Shown here: positions 1 through 11,000 of the stretch, one piece after another
How the letters are laid out: each line of letters opens with the position of its first letter
Position numbering within the stretch: the stretch's first letter is position 1
Source of the DNA: Hyaloscypha bicolor E
Lineage: Eukaryota > Ascomycota > Leotiomycetes > Helotiales > Hyaloscyphaceae
Direction: 5' to 3'
Assembly: GCF_002865645.1 (NCBI RefSeq)
Contig: NW_020194594.1
Span: forward strand, 434,001 to 498,000
Length of the DNA: 64,000 bases
The notes under the pieces: generated by a model
What the model saw: the letters and a program-made list of their open reading frames with translations, nothing else
Told to the model about the DNA's origin: nothing
Database searches by the model: none
Made by a program: the position numbers and the translations under genes

Positions 1-973
1 AGAGATGCTCTTCGACGAGCGGGCCCCGCTCATGAAAAGTGTCGAGGACTTTATCATAAAAGACAAGACGACCAACATTGTCAGGAGAGGAGGCGATCCT
101 CGGAGTACTGATGCAACCATTGCCGAGCTCCAACAGAAATGGATATTCCCGGGGCTCAGTCCAAATTCAAGCCGCAGCGTCGCGAACACAGGGTATCACG
201 CAAAGTGTTGCTACTTGCCCAAAGACGAATTCTTCGTTGAATGGGGGAATGTGGTTCGGGATTATACTCAACGAGGCATGACATATCAATCGGACAAGCT
301 CATAGCCATCCAAGGAATTGCTGACGCACTGGCGCCAATCGCCTCTAGGACCTACTTTGCAGGCATCTGGGTTGAATCGACGAAGTCGATTTTCATGGGG
401 CTGCTGTGGTCCTCGACGCGACCAAAGTTGAAACCATCCCAAAGGCTCGACATCGCCCCGTCTTGGTCCTGGGCTTCCACTGAAGGCGCGGTATTATGGC
501 CGGGCCATTGGCTTTGTCGATTGCAGTCGAGGATCCAAATTCTTGAACTCAAGCGCTCCGGAACGGCAGTGAAGGCTACTGCAGAGCTCATTGTCGAGGT
601 GAAGCTCAGACCCGCATTCGTAGAGGATAACCAAGTCTTTGCTGTAATAAACTGGCCAGAAGAGCACACGGAGAAGCTCTCTGGGCAATCAACAAATGCT
701 CCCCCCAGTTCAAGATGGCCTCTTGATAAGCGAGAAATTCCTCTTTCTCTCGACGAGAACCTTGGGAGCAATGTCCAAATCTGGTTTGCCGAATTGGCGG
801 CCGGAGAGGTTCATACTCAGGCAAACAGGAAGGACGTGCATTGTCTTGTTTTGCTTGGTTGTGGCGAGAACTCCTCCACTTTTCGTCGGGTAGGATATTC
901 CATGTGGAAAGAGTCTATGTGGGCGAGCTCAGAACTACCGGAAACAAGAAAAACGACGCTGGCGATTCTGTAG
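1..973 (+). CDS. HET-domain protein, C-terminal part (5' truncated by window edge)
   Basis: The reading frame is open from the left edge to a TAG stop at 971-973. The first Met in the window (position 5) is probably internal. The translation resembles the C-terminal half of fungal heterokaryon-incompatibility (HET) proteins: a segment like LIAIQGIADALAP, then YFAGIWVES and the hallmark APSWSWAST, followed by a variable beta-rich tail. The HET domain proper would lie upstream and is not visible. Proteins of this family act in non-self recognition and can trigger cell death on hyphal fusion; that role is inferred from family resemblance only. The coding composition is normal and shows no RIP damage although the gene abuts a RIP island. 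No intron is needed in the visible part. Confidence 0.8.
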   Translation, partial: EMLFDERAPLMKSVEDFIIKDKTTNIVRRGGDPRSTDATIAELQQKWIFPGLSPNSSRSVANTGYHAKCCYLPKDEFFVEWGNVVRDYTQRGMTYQSDKLIAIQGIADALAPIASRTYFAGIWVESTKSIFMGLLWSSTRPKLKPSQRLDIAPSWSWASTEGAVLWPGHWLCRLQSRIQILELKRSGTAVKATAELIVEVKLRPAFVEDNQVFAVINWPEEHTEKLSGQSTNAPPSSRWPLDKREIPLSLDENLGSNVQIWFAELAAGEVHTQANRKDVHCLVLLGCGENSSTFRRVGYSMWKESMWASSELPETRKTTLAIL

Positions 974-1554
974 ACACGCGAAGCGTCGGCCGCGCCGGTA
1001 GGCCGTCTCAGTCTTGGTTGTGATTTGTACTTAGGTAAAACGATTGTTACGTTTTCGATATCCCATACTTGTTGACTCGGGGGTTGGGCCGTTTATCGGC
1101 GAATCCTTCTATAGCGTATTCCACAACTAATTCAATTATTAAAACTCGTAAACATTTGTAGCCGTTTTAATAGAAACTCCCGTTACCTCTTATAGTCTCC
1201 GAATTACTAAATCGCAAGTTCTATTTATTTGTTGTTGTCTTGAAATTATAAAGTGATTCTGGTAATTCGAAAGGTTCGGGCCCTGAAGACGGGCCGTGAG
1301 GCCTGAAATCACTTAAAAATCGCCTAATAATAAGAACTTCTGTCAGCAGGCGGGGCACTATGCGGCTCAGGTATCTTGATTACTTCATTCCTTTTTACGC
1401 TTTATTTCACGTTTCATCAGCTACAACTTCATGATCTCTGGCTCCCCCACCTCACCATACAACAAGTTTCCAGACTTCGACTCGCTTTCAAATCAACCGG
1501 CAGTCTAGCTTTTTGAATTACTTTCTGCAAACTCCGGTCCTCCCACAATTCAAG
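974..1554. other. Intergenic, 3' side of the HET gene
   Basis: I see no convincing gene here. The block is moderately AT-rich and contains small GC-rich patches. It probably holds the HET 3' untranslated region and the promoter of the short reading frame that starts at 1555. Confidence 0.5.
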
Positions 1555-1679
1555 ATGGCTGTTCCCGGGAGCGCTGCCGCGAAAAGGGCGAGGATTGAGG
1601 GATATATAGGTCAACTCTATGGAGGATATCAACCGATGTCAGTTCCAAGATCCCTGCGCGACACGTGGTCAATCGTCAA
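1555..1679 (+). pseudogene. Possible first exon of a gene truncated by the AT-rich island
   Basis: An ATG in good context (TTCAAGATGGCT) opens a short frame of ordinary composition, beginning MAVPGSAAAKRARIEG. It runs to a sequence reading GTCAA|GTGAGC, a plausible intron donor after position 1679; the in-frame TGA at 1681-1683 overlaps that donor. No matching second exon can be found, because an island edge motif starts at 1798 and RIP-degraded DNA begins about 1850. It could be the surviving 5' exon of a gene cut by the transposon insertion, or simply a 42-codon chance frame. The product is not recognisable. Confidence 0.3.
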
Positions 1680-1797
1680 GTGAGCCCTTATTATCCTGCT
1701 CGATCAACGGGGGAAAAAGTGGAGGCAATAGGATGGGCCATTATTCTTTGGCTAGCCCCGCAAAGAGTTGGTAGCATGGTACTGGTTTTGAATTTTC

Positions 1798-1837
1798 AAC
1801 TAGCCAGGGGGCTAATTCTGGGAGTTCTAAGCCTTAT
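1798..1837 (+). repeat. Island-edge repeat, copy A (40 bp)
   Basis: This 40-bp segment begins AACTAGCCAGGGGGCTAATT. It matches 32341-32380 read on the minus strand at 37 of 40 bases, and 31230-31269 on the plus strand at about 30 of 40 ungapped. All three copies lie exactly where AT-rich islands begin or end, so they are probably termini of one transposon family. I found no partner copy at the right end of this island. Confidence 0.6.
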
Positions 1838-3484
1838 TTCTATTGCTTAAGGCAAAATTTTTTTTGGGGCAAAGTGAATCGCGTATTTCTACAGGGCTTT
1901 CTCCAGTGGATAAGCCCCTGGAGCATAGCCTGGAGCATTGCATAGAGTGTAATTTAATATAATTATTATTTATATTTATCCTTGCCTTATATAAGAGTGC
2001 CATAAAAGCTGCTAGTATAGCGTTTGCTTGTTTTTAAGCCAGGAATCATGATTTTAGTACTAAATTTTTTTTAAATATAGTAATTATTAGGAAGGTCACG
2101 TGGAATTAAAATCCACGCCCCAGTTAAGACAGGTTAAATTAATATTTAATAATTACTCTTTATTCTAGTGCGTTTTTTAAATATTAAGAGGCATTAAAAT
2201 AGCCTAATAATATTTCCTTTTATGCCCTATTATCTATTAGTAATAGTTAATTTAATTACAGGCGAGACAACTTACCGCTATATAATATTAGGTGATTTAA
2301 AGAGTTTTGACAAATAATGCCTTATTCTGTCTTATATAGCTAGCCCAGATTTTGGGTTTAATTTCATGTAATAGATTTTATACGGGAATTAATTTAATAT
2401 TACGTTTCCTAATATTATTACGTCCAAGTTTAATTGAGATTTGGGTATACGTAATAATACTATAGTAGTTATTCTCTAGTAAGAGGCTTATTATAATAAC
2501 CGCTAGAATAATACTATTTCTTAGAAACTTTAAATATTAATTAGGAATATCTTAATAAGGGCTTATATATATATTATTATAGTTACAAGCATTTAGCCAA
2601 GAGCAGTTTTAGTATAAAAGACTAATACTTTTATTTATTCTTTTTATATAATATTTAAAGCAATGCTTTTTTCAGATTTCTAAAGAGCTATAGCTTGCCT
2701 TAATACTATGCAAATACTTAATAGCTATTATTTCTGTTATTTCAAAATGCAATATAGCTAAAATATATATATATAAGGGTATATATATTCTATACTTAAT
2801 ATCTATATTAAGGGGGGTTTTAGGGAGGGAAAGAATTATTACTTCTTGGCTATTATAAAGCTCTTCCTGGCATTACTATTACTCTAGCTATATGTATCTG
2901 AAATCTAGTATTAGTATCTATATAGACCCGTAGGTAGTTAGTAGCTCTAATTCGGGCTATATAGAGAGCTTTACCCTAATCTATAACCTAAATACGTCTA
3001 GCTAATATGTCCTTAACATATTATTCTGCCTTTCTAAGTACTCTCTAAGTAATAGTAACCTTATTAGGGTAAATTAGTAGCTTATTCTAGAACTATTCTA
3101 GAATATATAAGGGAATTATGCTTTGTCTAATACTACTATAGCGGGAATAAGAGCCTAGAGCATTAATTATACGGGGAGGTAGTAGAGAATTAATAGAGGT
3201 AATTTCTATTATATTAGTAATAGATTCTATAGGATTAGAAGCCGGGTTAAGAAGAGAGCCAGGCGCAGGACTTCGAGTTATGAGAGAGAATTAAGTATTA
3301 GGAGATCTAGGACGAGTTTAATTACTACTAAGGACATTCCTATTTATAATTTCTAATACTTCTAGAGGCTAGTTAGCTATAATTAAAGATTAATAGCGAG
3401 GGAATAATATGTGGCCACGAATATTATAATAAGAAGTTAATAATAATAAAAGAGAAAAAGAAGGGCCAGGGGATATAGTATAAT

Positions 3485-3688
3485 AGTCTATATTTATTAG
3501 AGTTAGCTCTCTAGTTAGAGCAGGGCTTAGTATAGCTATAGCTAGTATTTAATTTCCCGGACCCGCTAGGGTATTACTACTATAGTAGTCTATATCTATT
3601 AAAGTTAGCTCTCTACTTAGAGCTAGGCTTAGTAAAGCTATAGCTAGCATTTGATTTCCCGGACTCGCTAGGGTATTGCCCCTATAGT
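3485..3688 (-). repeat. Two tandem 102-bp units (34 codons each)
   Basis: Units at about 3485-3586 and 3587-3688 are near-identical. Differences are mostly transitions. The period is a multiple of three and the units lie in the minus-strand decayed frame, encoding segments ending in RELTLI(D/N)IDY. That suggests a repeat duplicated while the frame was still coding. Confidence 0.6.
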
Positions 3689-3698
3689 TGCCTAAAGA

Positions 3699-3806
3699 AT
3701 ATGCTAGAGAATTACCGCCATAGCTACTTAATATATAGGCTAGAGAATTACTATTATAGCTACTCGGTGCATATACTAGGGAGCTATTACTACTTGGGAA
3801 TATAGC
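3699..3806 (-). repeat. Three degenerate tandem 36-bp units (12 codons each)
   Basis: The motif GCTAGAGAATTA and related forms recurs at 3703, 3739 and 3775, a strict 36-bp period. On the minus strand it encodes repeats of the type NSLAYxLSSYGG, in frame with the larger decayed reading frame. Confidence 0.55.
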
Positions 3807-3940
3807 TATAAAGTTAGGGCTAGCTTTATATCCTGTATTACTATAATTTCGGCGAGGTAATATGTTATAAATATTAGGAAGATCTTGATATAGAATAATA
3901 GAAAAAGAAGAAGGGATATTTAGTAATATACTCGAGGTAA

Positions 3941-4340
3941 AGAGTTAAGGGCCAGGAGTTAGAGACCCAGATTAGGAACTATGATATCCACTTGCCTATT
4001 CCAGAGAAGTAATATAAGGAGGTCTAACTCGTGGGCATTATTAAGAAGGGCTTAGAGACATTATCTAATTATCTCTGGAATTAGGCCAGAATTACTATGG
4101 CTTTAGAGAAGTGCCAGAGGTATTTGGAGTAGCTATAAGAGAAGCAGGAGGTGGCTATAAAGTACGAAAGTTTAGTAGAGGAATAGAAGGGCCAGGAATA
4201 ACCGGGTTTTAATATCCTGTAAGAGGAATGGAACTAATAATTATAGGAGCTAGGCATGGGGCTCGGAGAATAAAAGGTCCGGGAGAACTGCCTATAACTC
4301 TGTAATTATTACTATATCTATATTACTCGGACTAGTACTA
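3941..4340 (+). pseudogene. RIP-decayed coiled-coil reading frame (Gag-like?)
   Basis: The plus-strand frame starting at 3941 reads as a coherent helical protein if its TAG/TAA codons are taken as former CAG/CAA. Short stretches such as ARITMALEKCQRYLE and VAIKYESLVEE are separated by stops only at Gln-type positions. The Glu/Lys/Gln/Leu content points to a coiled coil. A Gag or similar transposon structural protein is possible but not shown. The frame blurs after about 4340, where Tyr-rich text leads toward the 121-bp repeats. Confidence 0.4.
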
Positions 4341-4704
4341 GTAATTAGTATAACTATTAGAGATAGGTATTTCGTCTAGTATATTACTTGCTAGGAAAAT
4401 AGTATATTTAAAGATATGAGTGCGGCTATTACTCTTATGGCTATACCTAATAGCTATATTACTTTTTATATAAGCAAGAATTACATAAATATGCTTAACT
4501 CATATGAGAACGGGGCTTAGCTAGTAATAATCTCTAGAGATAATCTAGTTACTATATAAGAAGTAGTTAAAGAATCAGAGATTTATATAGCGGACTAGTA
4601 TTATGAGAAGGACCTGAATCTTACTTAGTAATACTATTTTGGTATAGAAAACAAGAAGGCTTTATAAGTATAATTAGTATATGTATTTAATATTACTAAG
4701 TTAT

Positions 4705-5097
4705 AGAAAACTTATAATAAATAAGTATAATAATATACGGATATTATAACTACTTAATCTAGTACTAAAGTATACTAGAGTAAGTATTAGCCTCAGAATC
4801 TATAATTCTAGTATTATAAGATAAAAATAAGCTTATAATAAGAAAATATAATAATATATAAATATTATAGAGGCTTAGTCTAGTATTAAAATATACTAGA
4901 GCAAGTATTAGCCTTAGAATCTATAATTCTAGTATTATAGGGTAAAAGTAAGCTTATAGTAAAAAGATATAATAAAGTATAAATACTATAATAGCTTAGT
5001 CTAGTACTAAAGTATACTAGAGCAAGTATTAATCTCAGAATCTATAATTCTGGTATTATAAAATAAGAGTAAACTTATAGTAAGAAGAGATAATAAA
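4705..5097. repeat. 121-bp tandem repeat, about 3.2 copies
   Basis: The segment beginning TCTAGTACTAAAGTATACTA recurs at 4758, 4879 and 5000, an exact 121-bp spacing. A partial copy precedes the first. Copies differ mainly by transitions as expected under RIP. The unit length is not a multiple of three, so in-frame coding duplication is unlikely. Confidence 0.75.
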
Positions 5098-8000
5098 GTG
5101 CTATATAGTAAGCTTTAAGACTATAATATAATATAGTAGTAAGGAATTATATTAAGAGAAAAAGAACTTAAGTAAAAAATAGGAAGAAGATATAATATAG
5201 TTAGAGATATAAAGAAATAAAGAGTATTACTAGAGCTAGGTTATTAGGTTAATATTGTTTTTTAAAAGAAATTATAAGAGGTAAAGGCCTATTTATATAT
5301 ATTTAAAGTAATAATTCATAGCTATCTAATATTTAGAGAAAGTACTAGTATTATTATAAGCTTTTATAGCCAAATCTGGAAAATACCTTCTATTCTTTCT
5401 TTAATATTATAAAGAAGTAGGAAATCTTGAACTTATAAAAGGTATTATGAGAATAAAATTAGTATTAAAGTAATCTTAAGGCAAGGTAATATATATATTA
5501 CTTTCCGAATAATTTATTTGCTTTAGAAATTAAGCTTTTATAATATTTAGAATTATAAAATAAAAGAAATATAAAATATACTAAAGATAAGAGCTATATA
5601 TTTAAATATTAAGATTAAGATTCGAGTTAATTTAGTATTATAGGTTAATATTATAGAAGAGTAAGCCATAGTAATATTAAGCTATAATAATACTATATAA
5701 GAAGAAATATAAAGGTTCTGGGTTTAAGATATAAATATTTCTCGTAATTTAGATATAATATAAAATAAAAGAATATAGAAATTATAAAAGTAATATTTCC
5801 TATTTTAGAAATCTTACTAAAAGTAAAAATAAGAAGAATATAGTATTTAAGGAAATATAGTTCCTCTTTTTCTCATAAATATTTATTCTTATATAATAAT
5901 AATTCCTATTAAATATATTATATATACTTTATTAATTACTTACTATTAAGGCAAGGGGTTTTCTGGCCTAATTAATAGTTTAGGCTATCTTAATAAGCCA
6001 GATAACTATAATATATTTCTATTTCTTCTTAGTTAGAGATATTAGATAAAAGTATTATTATTAAACTCTATTTTACTATTATATTCTTTTAAAACTAGAT
6101 AAAATACACTTATCCTATTACTTTTAAGCTCCTATAATATAAGATAAAAGTAGTATTATATAGTATATTAGACCCTAAAATATTAAGCTATAGTTTCTTT
6201 ACTAGTTTTAGGAAGTAGATTAATTTATTTCTTTACTTATATATAAATAACAAATAGTAAATAAGATATAAGCTTATAAATAGAAGCCTATTTTCTATAT
6301 ATTTCTTATTAATAACTCTATTCTCTTTATTATTCTTTAAAAGCCTAATATAAGAAAAGAAAATAATATAAGAACGGGGAAATAGCTTCTTAATATAGCT
6401 ACTTAGGAACTTATAAAAAGTAATCTTTTTCTTAGTTAGAATCTTATTAAAGTTATTACTAGTATTCTTTTTATTATTATTTCCTTTATTCTTTATTTTC
6501 TTAGCTAGTACCTTAGATTTTATAGGATTTTAACTATTTCCTTCTATAATATTAGCTTGGTTCTAATTTAGGTCTTTAAATACATACTTAAAGTATATAA
6601 AAATAGCTTTACCTATAATAATAAGAGTTTTATAAGATATCTAAATAGTATCTTACTTAAAGCTCTCAAATTCCCAAAGTTATTACTTATTATTCTAGCT
6701 ATTTATACTTAGTAATAGCCTCCGGATCTGCTTTAATAATATTAAAGTCTAAGTAAGTAATATAGAGCTTTTCTAAAGTAATTACTTAACTTAATACTAT
6801 ATAAGCTTGCCTATTTATAAATATACTCTTGCTTAGGGATACTATAACTAATTTAAGGAAAAGACCTTATACTTTATATATTATAAGAATAAATACGTTT
6901 AAAATTAGTAATTAATAATATTAATATTTAATTTTATTTATTATAAATAAAGTAGTTATATAATATAAAATAAGAATCTAGTATAAGTTTTAAGTTAGTA
7001 AGTTATTATAGGCTATATAGGTACTATAAAATTAATATTATAAGAGATATACTTCCTATAATAATTAAGGAATTAGTAAATTACTAATCTTATATATAGA
7101 ATTAGTAAAACATACCTGGATATCTTTCTTTATTAGGAAAGCTACTTTTATATTTCTATTTTCTAGAAAGCCCGTAATAATATTAAGAAAGCTATTTATA
7201 ATATTTTTTAATATAAGTATACTATTTATAAGAAATATAACTTTAGTACTTACTTTATAAGTAATAGTAAATAAGAAGTTTATTTCCTTTCTAAAAATTC
7301 TTATTTATAAAACTATAAGTAAATACTTATTATTTTTAAAGTCTTAAATATAAAAAATAATATTAGTATAATTAAATAATAGGCTATTAAAAGCTAATTA
7401 ATTAAGCTCTTTAGCTTTATTTTTTAAAGAATATAGATATATTATTATTTATATACTAGCTATAGGATTATATTATTACTAGTACTTTATTAAGAGCTAT
7501 TTTATATTATTATCTATAATTTCAAATCGAATCTTATTAAGTATATTAAAGAATTAATAATTAGTCTAGTACTAAGGTTTTTTAAGAAAAATAGGATAAA
7601 AGAAATACTATATAACTATTTTTTATACTTTTAAGTTACTAATTAGTAATAGCTAGAGAAGATCTCTAAATATAATAAAATATAATTCTCTAAATAGCTT
7701 AGAGCTTCTTTTAAGCTTTATAAAAACTATAGATATATAATTAAGTAATAGTTTATTTATTATAGAAATCTTATTAAATATTAAAACTTTAATTTACTTT
7801 AATACCTTTCTTTTTCTTTTATTATATTATAATAAACCATAGTAATATTACCTAGTATCTAAAAAAATAAAAAGAGAGAAATAAATTATATTACTATTAA
7901 TATTACGTATAGTAATACTAGTTAAAATAAGTAAAAAGCACTTATTATAAGAAAAGTTATACTAGTACTAAATTACTTTAAAAAGATATAATTTTCCTGT

Positions 8001-11000
8001 TTTTTCTGGCTCTATAATAAAGAAATACTTCTTATTATTAAGAGAAGCCAAGATATTCTATATAATAGTTATATAGGTTTAGTATTACTTTCTAGCTAAA
8101 GTTATAGCTACTATATTTATAAGGCTAGGAACTATTATTATATTTAGTTAAGCTAATTATTATAATACCAAGTCCTAAAAATTAATTAGTAAAGCCTCTA
8201 TAATTTATTATATTATTTTAAGGTATTTATTACTAATTACTAATTAATTACTAAGTTCTTATTTATTATATTTCTATAGTAAGACTTAAAAGAAAATAGG
8301 ATTAAGTATAAAGAAATACTCCCGATAGGTCTTTATAGCTCTAAAGATCTCCTTATTAGAATACTAGGAATAAAAATAAAGTAAGTAATATAAGAAGAAG
8401 CTCTTACTATTATATAGTTATTAATATAGGATACGAATTAGCTTAGTCTTATTTCTCTAGTAAATCTAGTAGCCTTATATATCTTAGAAACCTAATTAAG
8501 GGCTGCCCCGATTTATAATTCTCTTTTTAGTAACTTAATAATATTAAAAATACCTAAAATATATTAAATTCTTATAGGCTTCTAGATAGCTAAAGTATTT
8601 TTCTAAGATATTAGGAAAATACAAGTTATCTAAATCTTATATAACTTAATATATAGGTCTTATTATTAAATTTCATATACTTGGAAATACTATTAGTAAG
8701 AAAATTAATAATATTATATACTATATTATATCTAAGTTAAGACTTATAATAATTTACTTTATAAATCCTATATAGTAAGTAAGAATATGGGAATTCATAT
8801 ATATATATTTATCCGGATTTACTAGTAATAAATTAGGTTCTATTTTAGTAATATATTTTATTATATATATTATAAGATAAGTATTAGTAATATATTATAT
8901 ATTAAGATAACTCTCTTATAAAAGCAGGAGTTCTATATTATATAATAATATATAAATATCCTATTTAGTTTACTTATAAGTATATCTCTTATTACCTTAG
9001 TAATAATTAGTATATTTAGTAATATTATAAGAAAAGCCCTTCTTATACTTACTATTTTAGCTAGCTCTAGGTTTATTATAGATATGTGTCTTATATTTAT
9101 AAACTTAGTATTATATTATAAGATAATAAAGCTCGGGCTTAATATTAGGATCTGAAATATTTGCTTTAATAAACTTCTTTTTAATTATTTACGGAATTGT
9201 TTTAGAAATCCATAGTATTATATATAAATATATTACTTCCTATAATTAGAACTCTATTCTTATAATTATCTCTTTTAAATTACCGAATTATATTACTAGT
9301 ATTTTCTAAAACTTAGTCTTTAGGTAATATATTCTCTTATAATAGAGGCATACTATTTCCTAAGGAAAATTAGAAAGTATTTATTATTATTAGTAAGGGA
9401 GCTAATTAATAAACTCTGGCTATCTAGTTATTATTATTAGTATAAAGGTTTTTAAAAATATAAAGCAAGCGGGTATATTATAGGGTAATACTATAAGTAC
9501 TTTTATATTATACTATTTACTATAGTATATATATAGGGAAAGAAGAACTAACTTATCTCTTATTAAATATTAAGGTAATAAAAAGCAAAGGGAGCCTAAA
9601 TACTTATAATATAGTATTAATTATAGCTTCTTTCTCGTAATAGTATTTTTTACTAGTATATATAAATTCAGGAATAATATTTATAATTATCTTATTAATA
9701 ATATTTCGGGCTTTATACTAGCTTTATTAAAGAAGCTCGAATTATAGGAGGCAATTATTAATAGCTTAATAAGTTTTATTATTAATTATTTAATTATTAT
9801 TTTACTAAATATATTAAGCCTCTATTTCTTAATATATAAATCTAGGCTAGTAATAATCTTAATAAAATACTAGATTAATAAAGTTAAGTTTTATTACTAT
9901 ATTTATAAATTAAGTAAACTTTTAATACCTATTTTCCCCTACTAAATACTTAATTCATTAGCCCTATTTATAAAAATATAAATAAGGGAAAAAAAGAACT
10001 TCTATATCTGAATTTATATAGAAAAGCTTAAGAAGGTTTCTAGCCCTATAAGAACCGGTTACTTATTTAAGAGTAATATAATTAAATCTAAAATCTTTAT
10101 TACGAGTTTATAAATTATATCTTATTAGATCTATTATAAAGTCTAGTCTATTTTATAAATAGCGCTTCTCCTAATATTCCTAGATTAATTAAAGAAATAG
10201 GAGCGGGTCTATTACTTAAATATTTATATAAATATTATTTTATTAAAAGACTAAGTTATACTTTATAAGCTAGTATTAGTATTATTTAAGCTTAATAAGA
10301 TTATAGTCCTAGTTATAGTAATTATATCTAGATATTTCTAGCTATATTCCCAAAATACTAGAGTAAAGTATAATTACTTTAGGATTCTGAGTTTTATAGG
10401 CCATATATCTAGTTAAGATATAATAATTAAAAGATATAGCCCTAAGATTATAGCCAGAAATATGGCCGAGATTATTATTAAGTTAAAATAGAGAGAGAAA
10501 CTTTATTAAACGGGGTTCTAAACTTATAATATATATTAGGTATAGGCTAATATTTACTAGATTCCTTAGTTCCTTTATATATTTAGTATAAAATATAATA
10601 AATAAATCTAGAATATAAATCCCAAATACTCGAGTAATACTATAAATATAGCCCTAAATTAAATTCTATTATTTCTAATAATATAATAAGAGAAGTATAC
10701 TATATTTAATATAAGGCTTATTAGGAAATTTCCGGTTCTAGTATATCTTAAAGCTCTAAAGCTTTTATAGAAAGCCTAGTTACTTTTCTATAAGTATTTA
10801 TATAAGGAAATTTCTTTTATTTAGATAATAATAATAATTAAAATAAAAATTCAAATTATTAAAGTAATTAGATAAATTATAGTAATAGTTTTACTAGTAA
10901 TAAGTAAGGGCAGGAATATTAACCTTAATTATAGTTCTATTAATTATATAATAAGAAGCTAGAGAGTTAGAATTTATAATATTATTAACTTGCTTATTAA

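Larger units (their letters stand above)
2810..3972 (-). pseudogene. RIP-decayed long reading frame (unidentified, Ser/Pro-rich with repeats)
   Basis: Read on the minus strand from about 3972 to 2810, one frame stays meaningful for roughly 380 codons. It is interrupted by about fifteen TAA/TAG codons, which fit RIP of CAA/CAG (Gln). The N-terminal half is rich in Ser, Asn, Tyr and Leu and contains in-frame repeats of 34 and 12 codons. The C-terminal part reads like an ordinary folded segment, for example YIARIRATNYLRVYIDT followed by FQIHIARVIVMPGRA. I do not recognise the family. It may be a transposon-borne gene or a captured host gene. It overlaps, tail to head, a second decayed frame on the plus strand (3941-4340). 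Confidence 0.45.
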
